Shown here: piece after piece, positions 1 to 9,227 of the stretch
Numbering within the stretch: position 1 is the first letter of the stretch
Layout of the letters: every line of letters begins with the position of its first letter
Assembly: GCA_007988745.1 (NCBI GenBank)
Contig: BJUT01000013.1
Coordinates: forward strand, 1-64,000
Direction: 5' to 3'
DNA from: Pseudoalteromonas atlantica
GTDB lineage: Bacteria; Pseudomonadota; Gammaproteobacteria; Enterobacterales; Alteromonadaceae
DNA length: 64,000 nt
Program-made: the position numbers and the translations under genes
The notes under the pieces: model-generated
The model's database searches: none
Seen by the model: only the letters and a program-made list of their open reading frames with translations
What the model was told of the DNA's origin: nothing

Positions 1-34
1 TTATCTAGAACTAAAACTATTCCAAATTTAGCGT

Positions 35-109
35 TGGGATATCGCCAAGCGGTAAGGCACCAGGTTTTGATCCTGGCATTCCCAGGTTCAAATCCTGGTA
101 TCCCAGCCA
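35..109 (+). tRNA. tRNA-Gln (anticodon UUG)
   Basis: The 75-nt cloverleaf starts TGGGATATCGCCAAGCGGTA and ends in an encoded CCA. The anticodon stem CCAGG/CCTGG (60-64 and 72-76) encloses the loop TTTTGAT, with anticodon TTG at 67-69. It closely resembles bacterial tRNA-Gln. In E. coli tRNA-Gln genes also lie beside ubiF, so the location agrees. Further tRNA genes may lie just upstream, outside the window. Confidence 0.97.
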
Positions 110-113
110 ATTT

Positions 114-1709
114 CTATATTATCCTGTACTCTTCCTCATTAGTATATTTGTGTATAAACTCATTAATGTTTACTGGCTTGCTAAAATAATACCCTTGCAA
201 ATAATCACAATCCATTAGCGTTAATGTTTGTTTAAGATCGTTATCTTCTATTCCCTCTGCCACCACTTTACAATTAAGTCGCGTCGCTAAAAACAATGTC
301 GATTCAACAATCGCGTAATCTGCTATTTGAGTCAGCATGTCTTTTGTAAATGACTGATCTATTTTTATTTGGCTTATAGGTAATTCTCGCAGTAATACCA
401 AAGAAGAAAAACCCGTACCAAAATCATCTACACTAAATTCAAACCCTCTGCTATTTAGTTTTTGCATCATAGTGCGGGCGGCTTCTAGGTTTGTCATCAT
501 GGCGCATTCGGTTATTTCAAAAATAATTGCGTCGCTTAACGTTGGGTCATGCTTTACTAGTTCTTCAACAAACTCATAAAATTCCGGGCTTTCTAAATCT
601 TTAGTAGAAAGGTTTACATGCAACGAACCTATAAACCCAGCTGCTTTTAACACCTTTAAATGCTTTATTGTTTCTAGTAGCACCCATTTAGAAATATTTA
701 ATATCAACCCACTTTGCTCGGCAATGCCAATAAATACCTCAGGGCTAATAAAAGAGCCATCACTTTGCGGCCAGCGTATTAACGCCTCTGCTCCATGTAC
801 TTCATCGGCTCTGGCATCAAAAATAGGCTGTAAATAAAGCTCAAATTCGTGGTTTTTAATGGCGTGCTTAATACGTGAGGTCATATTTGAAAGCTCATTT
901 GCTCGGGTGCTCAGCGCCTCAAAGTAATGTACATACAGTTGCTGTGTGTCTTTAGCCTCATGCAGTGCTAAGTCTGCTTGCTTTAATAGCTCATTAGCGT
1001 GCGACGAGTGATTCGCAAAGGTTGTTATTCCCACAGTCACGTGTACACGTAAGCTATGCTCGTAAATATGAAATGGGTGTTTGGTTGATTTTTTTATTGC
1101 TGCAATACATAAATTAATTGCCTCATTGGCTGAGTTATCAACAATAAGTGCAAATTCATCGCCGCCTAAACGGTACAGCTTGGCTATTCCCACAATATTA
1201 TGGCTGAGAGTTTTTGAAAAAATGCTTAACAGCATATCCCCTACTTTATTGCCGTATGAGTCATTAATCGATTTAAAGCGGTTTAAATCTATAAGCATTA
1301 AATAAAACGAAGGCTCGTACTTAACTTGTTTGTTAAGCACCTGAAAAAACTTTTTTCGATTAGGGAGGCCAGTTAAGCTGTCGTTTTCGGCAAGGGTTCG
1401 TTGACGTTTTGCAAAGCGGTCTATTTTTAAAATACTTTTATAACTAAGCTGAATAACTAAATAAACAAAAGCGCCCCCGCCAAATAAAATTAGCGATACG
1501 CTCATAGCAATAAATCCGGCAATATCGTTATTTACAAAATAATAAAGTACATACCAATAACCCACTATAAAGCTAAAAATAAGCGCCAGTAGCAAAATCC
1601 ACGAAACACGGTTAGTTTTTTTACAAATTTTTATTGTTGGCACAATGCTCAGCGTTAGTAGCAAAGCGCCAACAATGAGTATAAAAATAAAAAAATTATC
1701 CACAAACAC
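114..1709 (-). CDS. membrane GGDEF-EAL protein (c-di-GMP turnover)
   Basis: About 531 aa. Three hydrophobic segments lie in the first 85 residues, so the enzyme is anchored in the inner membrane with cytoplasmic catalytic domains. The GGDEF domain has an intact GGDEF near residue 182 but no RxxD inhibitory site before it. The EAL domain begins near residue 295 and keeps EALIRW, the FEITE glutamate, DDFGTGFSSL, KID and the AEGIE glutamate, so phosphodiesterase activity is likely; cyclase activity is also possible. No sensory domain is obvious besides the membrane part. The start is unclear: GTG codons at 1709 and 1703 lack a good ribosome site. The gene ends 4 nt from the tRNA and sits between it and ubiF. 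Confidence 0.9.
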   Translation of the reverse strand: MFVDNFFIFILIVGALLLTLSIVPTIKICKKTNRVSWILLLALIFSFIVGYWYVLYYFVNNDIAGFIAMSVSLILFGGGAFVYLVIQLSYKSILKIDRFAKRQRTLAENDSLTGLPNRKKFFQVLNKQVKYEPSFYLMLIDLNRFKSINDSYGNKVGDMLLSIFSKTLSHNIVGIAKLYRLGGDEFALIVDNSANEAINLCIAAIKKSTKHPFHIYEHSLRVHVTVGITTFANHSSHANELLKQADLALHEAKDTQQLYVHYFEALSTRANELSNMTSRIKHAIKNHEFELYLQPIFDARADEVHGAEALIRWPQSDGSFISPEVFIGIAEQSGLILNISKWVLLETIKHLKVLKAAGFIGSLHVNLSTKDLESPEFYEFVEELVKHDPTLSDAIIFEITECAMMTNLEAARTMMQKLNSRGFEFSVDDFGTGFSSLVLLRELPISQIKIDQSFTKDMLTQIADYAIVESTLFLATRLNCKVVAEGIEDNDLKQTLTLMDCDYLQGYYFSKPVNINEFIHKYTNEEEYRII

Positions 1710-1812
1710 ACAACTTTTAATTGGTTAGTAGTTTGAGTATGGCAAAAAAACGCAATAACGGAATAAATTAATAGTGACAACTATGCAGTTGCCCAAGTGG
1801 CATAAGAAAGGG

Positions 1813-1850
1813 AGTGACTGGCTGTGCATTTATTAATTTAGCCAATCACT
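1813..1850 (-). terminator. possible terminator of ubiF
   Basis: An 11-bp inverted repeat (1813-1823 with 1840-1850) lies just past the ubiF stop. Its single mismatch becomes a G-U pair in minus-strand RNA. The loop is 16 nt and the following sequence is only moderately U-rich, so termination is uncertain. Confidence 0.4.
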
Positions 1851-1859
1851 TAAGTAGAT

Positions 1860-3029
1860 TTAATTAAGCTCCCCACTAATGGCGTATTTTAATACCCAGT
1901 TTTTTAAAGGACCGGTATTGTTAGCCATTTTTAAAAACTGGCTGCGTGCCCATTTTAGTGGCGTAATTTGATTAGAAAAACCAAAGTAACACGCATCCAT
2001 CATGCTCATCATTAATAGGTTGGCTTTACGGCGGCTTCGCTCGTATTCTTTTAGTTTTAGCGGACAACCAATATCATCAGCGTCTTCAAGCACCTGTGCG
2101 AGTGCTACCACATCTTGAAAACCTAAATTAACGCCCTGCCCAGCCAGTGGGTTAATTGTGTGCGCCGCATCGCCCACTAACACCAAACGCCCATTAGAGT
2201 AATTATTTGCATGCTGACGAGTAAGCGGAAATACCGCATGGCTTTGCACATCAAAATCCCCTGCAAGAAGCGGAAACTTATTTAAAACATGCGCTTTAAT
2301 TTGCTCAGCCGTTAACCCTTTAAAGTTTTGTAAGATATTGGCACTGTCGTACCAAATTAAATTAGCATATGGCGCCTGCATAGGTAAAAAGGCTAACGGG
2401 CCTGTAGGGGTAAATTGTTGCCACGTTTTTACTTGCTGCGGCGCATCTAGCTTTATTAGTACGCCCATGCAGTGCTGCTGATACTGCCACCCTGTTACAC
2501 CAATATTTGCCCTGGCACGTAGCTGCGATTGCCCGCCGTCGGCAGCAATAACTAAATCAGCAGTGTAACGGGTATCACCATAAATGAGGGTGATTGACGT
2601 TATGTCTTGCTCAATAGCGCTTAAAGGTGCTGATTGTTCAATAACCTCAATATTATAATGTGCAAACTGCTGCCAAAGGCTTGCTTGTATTAAATTGTTT
2701 TCAATTAAATGACCTAAATGCGAAGTATTAATATCGGCGCAATCAAATAATAGGTTGTCGCCACCGCGCTCAAATGCTTCTAACTGCGTGTAAGGTGCTA
2801 ATCGATTTTGCCTTAAAATAGGCATAGCCCCTAGCTCGTCCAGCAGGTTTTCTGAAAAACGGTTAATAGCCGATACCCGTATATCTACCTGATCACTTGC
2901 TAAAATGGCGTCGGCGTTAATCAGTTTTTTTTCTATTATTTGTACTGATTTTCCTTGCTGTGCAAGCTTTATGGCCATGGCCGCACCGACCATCCCTGCG
3001 CCTACAACAATCACTTTGTTTTGAGTCAT
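1860..3029 (-). CDS. ubiF: 2-octaprenyl-3-methyl-6-methoxy-1,4-benzoquinol hydroxylase
   Basis: A flavin monooxygenase of the UbiH/UbiF/VisC family, which hydroxylates the ubiquinone ring at the inner membrane. The N-terminal GAGMVG dinucleotide-binding motif, an internal ADGGQSQLR segment and GDAAHTINPLAGQGVNLG for FAD binding are all present. WQYQQHCM and WQQFTPTGPLAFLP resemble E. coli UbiF more than UbiH. I chose the ATG at 3029, giving 389 aa, close to the 391 aa of E. coli UbiF. In-frame codons upstream to 3113 would add a tail not expected in the family; starts at 3041 or 3038 remain possible. The neighbouring tRNA-Gln and divergent miaB repeat the E. coli arrangement. Confidence 0.9.
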   Translation of the reverse strand: MTQNKVIVVGAGMVGAAMAIKLAQQGKSVQIIEKKLINADAILASDQVDIRVSAINRFSENLLDELGAMPILRQNRLAPYTQLEAFERGGDNLLFDCADINTSHLGHLIENNLIQASLWQQFAHYNIEVIEQSAPLSAIEQDITSITLIYGDTRYTADLVIAADGGQSQLRARANIGVTGWQYQQHCMGVLIKLDAPQQVKTWQQFTPTGPLAFLPMQAPYANLIWYDSANILQNFKGLTAEQIKAHVLNKFPLLAGDFDVQSHAVFPLTRQHANNYSNGRLVLVGDAAHTINPLAGQGVNLGFQDVVALAQVLEDADDIGCPLKLKEYERSRRKANLLMMSMMDACYFGFSNQITPLKWARSQFLKMANNTGPLKNWVLKYAISGELN

Positions 3030-3138
3030 GTTTTTCATCATTTGGTTAATACGTGAAACTGTTTTGATTGTACCGTAACTCGCCGCATTAGTGCGAGAGT
3101 ATATAACTATCACGCTATTAAACTGCCTGTGTATTGAT

Positions 3139-3166
3139 TTGAGATCACAAACATGAAAACTATACT
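3139..3166 (+). promoter_or_regulatory. predicted sigma-70 promoter for miaB
   Basis: TTGAGA (3139-3144) and TATACT (3161-3166) are separated by 16 nt. This is a good sigma-70 match about 120 nt before the miaB start and would serve the miaB-ybeZ-ybeY-ybeX-lnt group. Confidence 0.55.
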
Positions 3167-3285
3167 TGGATCTGGGCGGGTATCCAGCTAAAATACGCGT
3201 CCTTTAAGTGAGCAACCTTGCTCCTTAATCCCGTTTTAAGCACATTTTTGTGCCACTACCGAATTGAACACGAGGCTATATTTCA

Positions 3286-4734
3286 ATGAGCAAAAAGCTG
3301 CATATCAAAACTTGGGGTTGTCAGATGAACGAGTACGACTCTCAGAAGATGGCTGATCTTTTAGATGCAACCAACGGCTACCAGCTAACGGAAGAAGCAG
3401 CAGACGCCGACGTTATTTTACTTAACACCTGTTCAATTCGTGAAAAAGCGCAAGAAAAAGTATTTCACCAATTAGGTCGCTGGAAGTTATTAAAAGACGA
3501 CAAGCCAGATTTAATTATTGGTGTAGGTGGTTGTGTTGCCTCACAAGAAGGTGACTCTATTCGCCAGCGCGCACCGTTTGTTGATGTTATTTTTGGCCCA
3601 CAAACATTGCACCGTTTACCAGAAATGATTAAACAAGTGCAAGGCGACAAAGGCTCATCGGTGGTTGATATTTCGTTCCCAGAAATTGAAAAGTTTGACC
3701 GATTACCAGAGCCAAAAGCAGAAGGCCCGTCTGCATTTGTATCAATAATGGAAGGTTGTTCTAAGTACTGTACTTTTTGTGTTGTACCTTACACCCGTGG
3801 TGAAGAAGTTAGCCGCCCATTAGATGACGTATTATTAGAAGTTGCGCAACTTGCTGAGCAAGGCGTACGTGAAGTAAACCTGCTGGGTCAAAACGTAAAC
3901 GCATACCGCGGTGAAACACACGATGGCGAAATTTGTTACTTCTCAGATTTAATCCGTTATGTAGCAGCGATTGATGGCATTGACCGTATTCGTTACACCA
4001 CCTCGCACCCGGTAGAGTTTACGCCAGATATTATTGATGCGTACGCTGATGTACCAGAACTTGTTGATCACTTACACCTACCAGTGCAAAGTGGTTCAGA
4101 CCGTATTCTTAATTTAATGAAACGCGGCCATACAGCGCTTGAGTACAAATCAACAATACGTAAGCTGCGTAAAATTCGCCCTAACTTAAGCATGTCGTCA
4201 GACTTCATTATTGGTTTCCCAGGTGAAAGCAAAACAGACTTTGAAGCCACGATGAACCTGATTAACGACATTGGCTTTGATATGAGCTTTAGCTTTATTT
4301 ACAGTGCGCGTCCAGGTACGCCTGCCGCCGACTTACCTGATGACGTATCAGAGCAAGAGAAAAAAGAGCGCTTATACCTACTACAAAACCGTATTACACA
4401 AATGGCACAACAAATTAGCCGCCAAATGTTTGATACAGAGCAACGTATTTTAGTTGAGGGGCCTTCTAAAAAGAACCCAATGGAATTACGTGGCCGCACC
4501 GAAAACAACCGTGTAGTTAACTTTGTTGGCCCACACACAGTGATCGGCCAGTTTGTTGACGTACGTATTACCGAAGCGTTACCAAACTCTTTACGTGGCG
4601 ATTTAATTCGTACAGAATCAGAAATGAACTTACGTCGTGATATTGCTCCTTCAGCTATTTTAACAAAAGCTGCAAGCGTTGAGCCAAAAATCGATACAAC
4701 CAACGAAATTGGCGTAGCTACTTTCGTACCGTAG
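3286..4734 (+). CDS. miaB: tRNA-2-methylthio-N6-dimethylallyladenosine synthase
   Basis: A radical-SAM methylthiotransferase that converts i6A37 to ms2i6A37 in tRNAs. The 482-aa protein has the three-cysteine cluster of the N-terminal UPF0004 domain (Cys12, then NTCS and GGCV) and the radical-[11 protein letters not shown] motif near residues 157-164. A TRAM domain occupies roughly residues 375-445. A purine-rich stretch (CACGAGG) precedes the ATG. It is first in the miaB-ybeZ-ybeY-ybeX-lnt series, as in many gammaproteobacteria. The residues after the TRAM domain look family-specific and variable. Confidence 0.97.
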   Translation: MSKKLHIKTWGCQMNEYDSQKMADLLDATNGYQLTEEAADADVILLNTCSIREKAQEKVFHQLGRWKLLKDDKPDLIIGVGGCVASQEGDSIRQRAPFVDVIFGPQTLHRLPEMIKQVQGDKGSSVVDISFPEIEKFDRLPEPKAEGPSAFVSIMEGCSKYCTFCVVPYTRGEEVSRPLDDVLLEVAQLAEQGVREVNLLGQNVNAYRGETHDGEICYFSDLIRYVAAIDGIDRIRYTTSHPVEFTPDIIDAYADVPELVDHLHLPVQSGSDRILNLMKRGHTALEYKSTIRKLRKIRPNLSMSSDFIIGFPGESKTDFEATMNLINDIGFDMSFSFIYSARPGTPAADLPDDVSEQEKKERLYLLQNRITQMAQQISRQMFDTEQRILVEGPSKKNPMELRGRTENNRVVNFVGPHTVIGQFVDVRITEALPNSLRGDLIRTESEMNLRRDIAPSAILTKAASVEPKIDTTNEIGVATFVP

Positions 4735-4748
4735 TTGTATAAATTCAT

Positions 4749-4773
4749 TGCGCCAGTAACCCTTACTGGCGCA
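4749..4773. other. perfect 11-bp hairpin between miaB and ybeZ
   Basis: TGCGCCAGTAA (4749-4759) and its exact reverse complement (4763-4773) flank a CCC loop. There is no U-tract after it. The ybeZ ribosome site begins 8 nt downstream, so the hairpin could stabilise or punctuate the transcript, or modulate ybeZ translation. Confidence 0.7.
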
Positions 4774-4791
4774 CCCGAATAGGAAGTAATT

Positions 4792-5850
4792 TTGAGTAAT
4801 CAGTTAAAAACATTAGAGATTTATTTAGAACCTGCCGACAACAAACGCCTTTCTTCTTTATGTGGCCCGTTTGACGAAAACATCAAACAAATTGAACGCC
4901 GCCTAGGTGTTGAAATAATCCACCGCGACAACTTTTTTAAAGTAACAGGTAAACTGCACTCAAGTGCCGCGGCCGTAGAAATTTTAAAAAACCTTTATGT
5001 TGATACTCAACCTGTTCGTGGCGAAATTGGTGAAATAGAGCCCGACAACGTACATTTAGCCATTACCGAATCAAAAGCCCTAGAACAAGAAGTGCCGCAA
5101 AGTGCGTACGGCAAAGACATGTTTATTAAAACCCGCCGTGGCGTAATTAAACCGCGTAACGACAACCAAGGTTTGTATGTTGCTAATATTTTGCATCACG
5201 ACATTACCTTTGGGATTGGCCCTGCCGGTACAGGTAAAACCTACCTAGCAGTTGCAGCCGCAGTAGATGCTCTAGAGCGCCAAGAAATACGTCGTATATT
5301 ACTTACCCGCCCAGCGGTAGAAGCCGGCGAAAAACTGGGTTTTTTACCAGGCGATTTAAGCCAAAAGGTAGACCCATACCTGCGCCCTCTTTACGATGCG
5401 CTATTTGAAATGCTTGGCTTTGAAAAAGTAGAAAAACTTATTGAAAAACACATTATTGAAATTGCCCCACTTGCTTACATGCGTGGCCGTACACTAAATG
5501 ATGCGTTTATTATTTTAGATGAAAGCCAAAATACCACCGCCGAGCAAATGAAAATGTTTTTAACCCGTATAGGCTTTAACTCTAAAGCAGTAATAACGGG
5601 CGATATAACACAAGTTGATTTACCACGCGGTGCGCGCTCAGGCCTTCGTCATGCAATAGAAGTACTTAGCGATGTTGAAGAAATTAGCTTTAACTTTTTC
5701 CAATCGCACGACATTGTTCGCCACCCTGTTGTTGGCCGTATTGTCGAAGCCTACGAGCGCAATGACGAAAGCGAGCGACTAAAGCGGATAGAAAAACAAA
5801 AAGCCAAAGAGCAACTTGCCGCTCAACAGCCGCCTTCTACTAAAGAGTAA
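4792..5850 (+). CDS. ybeZ: PhoH-family ATPase YbeZ
   Basis: A cytoplasmic PhoH-like NTPase of 352 aa. Walker A is GPAGTGKTYLAV near residue 143 and Walker B is FIILDESQNT near residue 242. Its family is linked genetically to YbeY and to RNA metabolism or ribosome maturation; the exact activity is not settled. Translation appears to start at TTG (4792), because AGGAAG lies 5 nt upstream and the following SNQLKTLEIYLEP matches the expected N-terminus. It is separated from ybeY by only 4 nt. Confidence 0.93.
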   Translation: MSNQLKTLEIYLEPADNKRLSSLCGPFDENIKQIERRLGVEIIHRDNFFKVTGKLHSSAAAVEILKNLYVDTQPVRGEIGEIEPDNVHLAITESKALEQEVPQSAYGKDMFIKTRRGVIKPRNDNQGLYVANILHHDITFGIGPAGTGKTYLAVAAAVDALERQEIRRILLTRPAVEAGEKLGFLPGDLSQKVDPYLRPLYDALFEMLGFEKVEKLIEKHIIEIAPLAYMRGRTLNDAFIILDESQNTTAEQMKMFLTRIGFNSKAVITGDITQVDLPRGARSGLRHAIEVLSDVEEISFNFFQSHDIVRHPVVGRIVEAYERNDESERLKRIEKQKAKEQLAAQQPPSTKE

Positions 5851-5854
5851 TACC

Positions 5855-6313
5855 GTGAGCACCGAATTAGATTTACAAATAGCGTGTGAGTTTGACAACC
5901 TCCCAAGCGAAGAACAATTTGCACTGTGGGCCGATAAAGCCCTGAGCAAGTTTCGTGATGAGTCTGAGCTGAGCATCGTTATCAGCGATGAAGCCCAATC
6001 ACAACAATTAAACAACGACTACCGTGGTAAAAATAAACCAACCAACGTGTTGTCATTCGAATTTGAAGCACCGCCAGGCATTGATTTGCCATTAGTAGGT
6101 GATTTAATAATTTGCCCAGCCATTGTACTGGCCGAAGCAATCGAGCAAGAAAAGTCATTTCATGACCACTTTGCCCATATGGTTATTCATGGATGCTTGC
6201 ATTTACTTGGATTTGACCATATAAAGAGTGAAGACGCTTTTGAGATGGAAAGCATAGAAAAGCAATTACTTGCAGAGCTAAACATAGCTGACCCATACCG
6301 GGACGAAATTTAA
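5855..6313 (+). CDS. ybeY: endoribonuclease YbeY
   Basis: A metal-dependent endoribonuclease of the UPF0054 family, involved in 16S rRNA 3' maturation and ribosome quality control. The zinc motif HGxxHLxGxDH is present as HGCLHLLGFDH near the C-terminus. I take GTG at 5855 as the start: AAAGAG lies 7 nt upstream and the product is 152 aa, close to the 155 aa of E. coli YbeY. An in-frame codon at 5816 would lie inside ybeZ and add an unconserved tail. The 4-nt gap to ybeZ suggests coupled translation. Confidence 0.95.
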   Translation: MSTELDLQIACEFDNLPSEEQFALWADKALSKFRDESELSIVISDEAQSQQLNNDYRGKNKPTNVLSFEFEAPPGIDLPLVGDLIICPAIVLAEAIEQEKSFHDHFAHMVIHGCLHLLGFDHIKSEDAFEMESIEKQLLAELNIADPYRDEI

Positions 6314-6335
6314 TTTAACGGAGCATTTAGACGCA

Positions 6336-7220
6336 ATGAGCGACGATAACTCGCAATCTAGCCAGGGTTCTTCTGGCAAAACGTGGATGGGCCGCATAGC
6401 CCAAATGTTGCAAGGGGAACCCCAGAATAGAGAAGAGCTGGTTGAAGTAATTGCCGACGCGCAAGAGCGTGACGTAATCGACCCAGAAACCAAAGAAATG
6501 ATCGAAGGTGTGCTTGGTGTATCCAAGCTTAAAGTGCGCGATATAATGATCCCGCGCTCACAAATGGTCACACTTGAGGTCGACAGCCCCCTTGAAGATT
6601 TGATCCCCATGATGGTCGACTCCACCCACTCGCGTTTTCCGGTGGTGTGTGAAGACAAAGACCACGTTGAAGGTATTTTGCTCGCAAAAGACTTGCTGCC
6701 GCTTATTTTAAATAAAGATGAGCACCTACCCTCACTGCGCGAATATTTACGCCCAGCCATGGTAGTGCCAGAAAGCAAGCGCGTAGACACCCTACTAAAT
6801 GAATTTCGTCAGCAACGCTACCACATGGCTATTGTCATTGACGAATACGGCGGTGTATCGGGCCTTGTCACCATTGAAGATATTCTTGAAATAATTGTCG
6901 GCGAAATCGAAGATGAACACGACGAAGAAGAAGATCAACAAGATATTCGCCAACTTGCTAAGCATGTATACGTAGTACAAGCGCTCACCCCTGTAGATGA
7001 CTTTAACGAGTACTTTAAAACAGGTTACAGCACCGATGAAGCCGATACCATTGGCGGCACGGTACTACACGCATTTGGCCATATGCCAAGTCGCGGCGAA
7101 ACAATTGAAATAGACGACTATCAGTTTAAAGTAACTAATTCTGATAACCGTCGTATTTTACAACTGCAAGTCACCGTTCCTAAGGTTGATGAAAACGACA
7201 GTGAAGAAACTACTAACTAA
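6336..7220 (+). CDS. corC: CorC/YbeX CBS-domain protein
   Basis: A 294-aa cytoplasmic protein of the HlyC/CorC family without the membrane DUF21 domain. Two CBS repeats span about residues 65-190 ([11 protein letters not shown] and [20 protein letters not shown]), followed by an acidic linker and a CorC_HlyC C-terminal domain. It has been associated with magnesium/cobalt efflux and, under the name YbeX, with ribosome metabolism. ACGGAG precedes the ATG. Its end overlaps the lnt start by 32 nt, so the two are probably translated together. Confidence 0.92.
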   Translation: MSDDNSQSSQGSSGKTWMGRIAQMLQGEPQNREELVEVIADAQERDVIDPETKEMIEGVLGVSKLKVRDIMIPRSQMVTLEVDSPLEDLIPMMVDSTHSRFPVVCEDKDHVEGILLAKDLLPLILNKDEHLPSLREYLRPAMVVPESKRVDTLLNEFRQQRYHMAIVIDEYGGVSGLVTIEDILEIIVGEIEDEHDEEEDQQDIRQLAKHVYVVQALTPVDDFNEYFKTGYSTDEADTIGGTVLHAFGHMPSRGETIEIDDYQFKVTNSDNRRILQLQVTVPKVDENDSEETTN

Positions 7221-8751
7221 ACTCACCCTGTTAGTAAAAGATAAAAAAGCATGGCTCGCACTGGTTGCGGGCCTTATTTTAACTTTTGGCTACGCCCCTT
7301 ACCAAATTTGGCCCATCGCATTTTTTAGCATTGCCGCCATTATTTTTTGTATTAACCCAAACAACACAGGTAAAACGCACGCAAAAAGCGCTGCTAAATA
7401 TGGCTTTATATTTGGCTTAGGTTGGTTTGGCGCGGGTATTAGCTGGGTGCATGTATCTATTGCCACCTTTGGCGGCATGCCGCTTATAGCATCGCTCTCG
7501 TTAATGGCTTTACTGTGCTCATATTTAGCCCTGTTTCCGGCGCTGGCGTTTTGGGCTGCAACTCGCTTTGCAAGTGGCCCTAAAAGCATGGGGGCACTTC
7601 TAATTGCCACCATAGCCATTAGTGAATACTTACGTGGACACTTACTGACCGGCTTTCCGTGGCTAAGTTTTGGCTATACACAAACAGATGGCCCGCTTAG
7701 GCTGCTTGCCCCTTATATTGGCGAATTTGGCTTAACGCTTACCTGTATTGCCATTGGTTTTGCCCTTTACAGGCTCACCCAAAAAGATTTTAAAACCCCA
7801 TTAATAAGCGCAGCCGCTTTAGCGTTACTTGTTATTGGCGCATTAAATACCGGTAATAATCACTACTCAGGTAAAGAAATGTCGACCTTATTGGTACAAG
7901 GTAATATTAAACAACACCTGCGCTTTGAACCCAGTGAGTTTTGGACCACCATGAGCAAGTACCAAGACCTAACACGCCCACATTGGGATGCCGACCTAGT
8001 GGTATGGCCCGAAGCCGCAGTGCCCGAAATAGAAGCCCTTGCCGACACGTACTTAGCCAATTTAGACAGCGCGGCCTCGTTTAATAAAACCGCATTAGTC
8101 ACCGGTATTGTTGACTACCAGCTCGACACCAAAACCATTTACAACACCCTTATTGTGGTAGGTAATAAAGAGCACAACGACGAGCACGGCCATTATCGCT
8201 ACCTAGACAAAAACCGCTACCGTAAGCACCAGTTGTTACCTATCGGCGAATTTGTACCATTTCAGGATATACTGCGCCCTATAGCGCCATTGTTTGATTT
8301 ACCTATGTCATCGTTTACGCGTGGCGATAGAGTGCAAAACAACTTACGCGCCAATGGATTTAATCTGCTACCTGCGATTTGCTACGAAATAGTATTTGCC
8401 GATTTAGTGCGCGGTAATTACCAAAGCAACTCTGACTTGCTGTTTACCGTAAGTAACGATGCCTGGTTTGGCGATTCCATTGGGCCATTGCAACACATGC
8501 AAATAGCCCGTATGCGCGCATTAGAGTTACAACGCCCACTGGTACGCGTTACCAACAATGGCGTAAGCGCCGTATACGACCCAATAAGCCACACACAACA
8601 AACCATGCCACAGTTTGAAGCTGCGACTATGAAAGCCGATATAAAACTTATACAAGGCGACAGCGTGTACAGCCAATACGGCAATGTGTTTGTATGGGGA
8701 TTTGTGTTGTTGCTGGGAGTTGGTGGATTTGGGGTTAGGTTTAGAAAGTGA
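7189..8751 (+). CDS. lnt: apolipoprotein N-acyltransferase
   Basis: An inner-membrane enzyme that adds the third acyl chain to lipoproteins after LspA. The roughly 520-aa protein has about six N-terminal membrane segments and a periplasmic nitrilase-like domain. The expected triad is present: Glu in WPEAAVPE, Lys in the RKHQLLPIGEFVPF segment and Cys in PAICYEI. A final membrane segment closes the protein. I chose ATG at 7189 because AAGG lies just before it; TTG at 7186 and GTG at 7201 are alternatives. It is the last gene of the miaB group. Confidence 0.95.
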   Translation: MKTTVKKLLTKLTLLVKDKKAWLALVAGLILTFGYAPYQIWPIAFFSIAAIIFCINPNNTGKTHAKSAAKYGFIFGLGWFGAGISWVHVSIATFGGMPLIASLSLMALLCSYLALFPALAFWAATRFASGPKSMGALLIATIAISEYLRGHLLTGFPWLSFGYTQTDGPLRLLAPYIGEFGLTLTCIAIGFALYRLTQKDFKTPLISAAALALLVIGALNTGNNHYSGKEMSTLLVQGNIKQHLRFEPSEFWTTMSKYQDLTRPHWDADLVVWPEAAVPEIEALADTYLANLDSAASFNKTALVTGIVDYQLDTKTIYNTLIVVGNKEHNDEHGHYRYLDKNRYRKHQLLPIGEFVPFQDILRPIAPLFDLPMSSFTRGDRVQNNLRANGFNLLPAICYEIVFADLVRGNYQSNSDLLFTVSNDAWFGDSIGPLQHMQIARMRALELQRPLVRVTNNGVSAVYDPISHTQQTMPQFEAATMKADIKLIQGDSVYSQYGNVFVWGFVLLLGVGGFGVRFRK

Positions 8752-8803
8752 ATGGAAGTTGATAGCTGTGTAAAAACAGCTATTAAAAAGAAAGGTGTTT
8801 TTT

Positions 8804-8834
8804 GTTGGGTTTCGCTTCGCTCCACCCAACCTAC
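8804..8834 (+). repeat. REP-like palindromic repeat, copy 1
   Basis: GTTGGGT (8804-8810) and ACCCAAC (8824-8830) flank TTCGCTTCGCTCC, followed by CTAC. The same unit occurs in reverse orientation at 57842-57872 and, diverged, at 57978-58008. This copy lies between the convergent ends of lnt and the next gene. A separate 8-bp hairpin sits just upstream at 8762-8783. Confidence 0.75.
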
Positions 8835-8839
8835 AATAA

Positions 8840-9184
8840 TTACTTTTTGATCCAACCTATGCTTAAAATATAGCGAGTACCTTGCTCTATTTTTAATACT
8901 TGATGCCGCTCAATATCGGGTCTGAAAAGTTTAATTCGACTGTAATTTATAATCGGGTTTTCACACATAAACTCACCACCCCTAGCGGCATGCTTCAATA
9001 CAACATTAAGCCTAAAGTGCCTGCCAGTTTTAACTTCATCGGTATGCGGCTTTATTTCACTGCCCTGCGGGAATTTAATTAAGTATGCATCCAATTTAAA
9101 AGGGAAAAGCATGTAGCACAATAACATTTTATCGTAACCCGACTTTTGTCGCCCACGTTGCCAACTAAATAATTTATTTGCCAT
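8840..9184 (-). CDS. 2OG-Fe(II) oxygenase-like protein
   Basis: A 114-aa protein resembling a minimal double-stranded beta-helix of the 2-oxoglutarate/Fe(II) oxygenase superfamily. The likely iron ligands are His and Asp in KPHTDEV and the distal His in ERHQVL. The Arg in GTRYILSIGW, 10-15 residues later, would bind the 2-oxoglutarate carboxylate. GRHFRLNVVLKHAARGGEF fits core strands. The substrate cannot be read from the sequence. It may be a single-domain hydroxylase acting on a small molecule or protein. It is the first of several unrelated minus-strand genes in an accessory-looking stretch. Confidence 0.65.
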   Translation of the reverse strand: MANKLFSWQRGRQKSGYDKMLLCYMLFPFKLDAYLIKFPQGSEIKPHTDEVKTGRHFRLNVVLKHAARGGEFMCENPIINYSRIKLFRPDIERHQVLKIEQGTRYILSIGWIKK

Positions 9185-9227
9185 ACACTACACTTTCACT
9201 TGTTCTGAAAATCCCTTAGAAAGAATA

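Noticed and set aside
4299..4748. 149-codon open frame opposite miaB
   Set aside because: Fully antisense to conserved miaB TRAM-domain coding sequence; serine- and arginine-rich composition typical of a shadow frame.
8762..8783. 8-bp hairpin after lnt as an intrinsic terminator
   Set aside because: Followed by TAAAAAG rather than a T-run; a terminator function is not supported, so it is only mentioned in the repeat entry.
8418..8855. Antisense open frames of 145 and 100 codons across the lnt 3' end
   Set aside because: They lie opposite a well-conserved gene and part of their length encodes the REP-like unit; no ribosome site or family resemblance.
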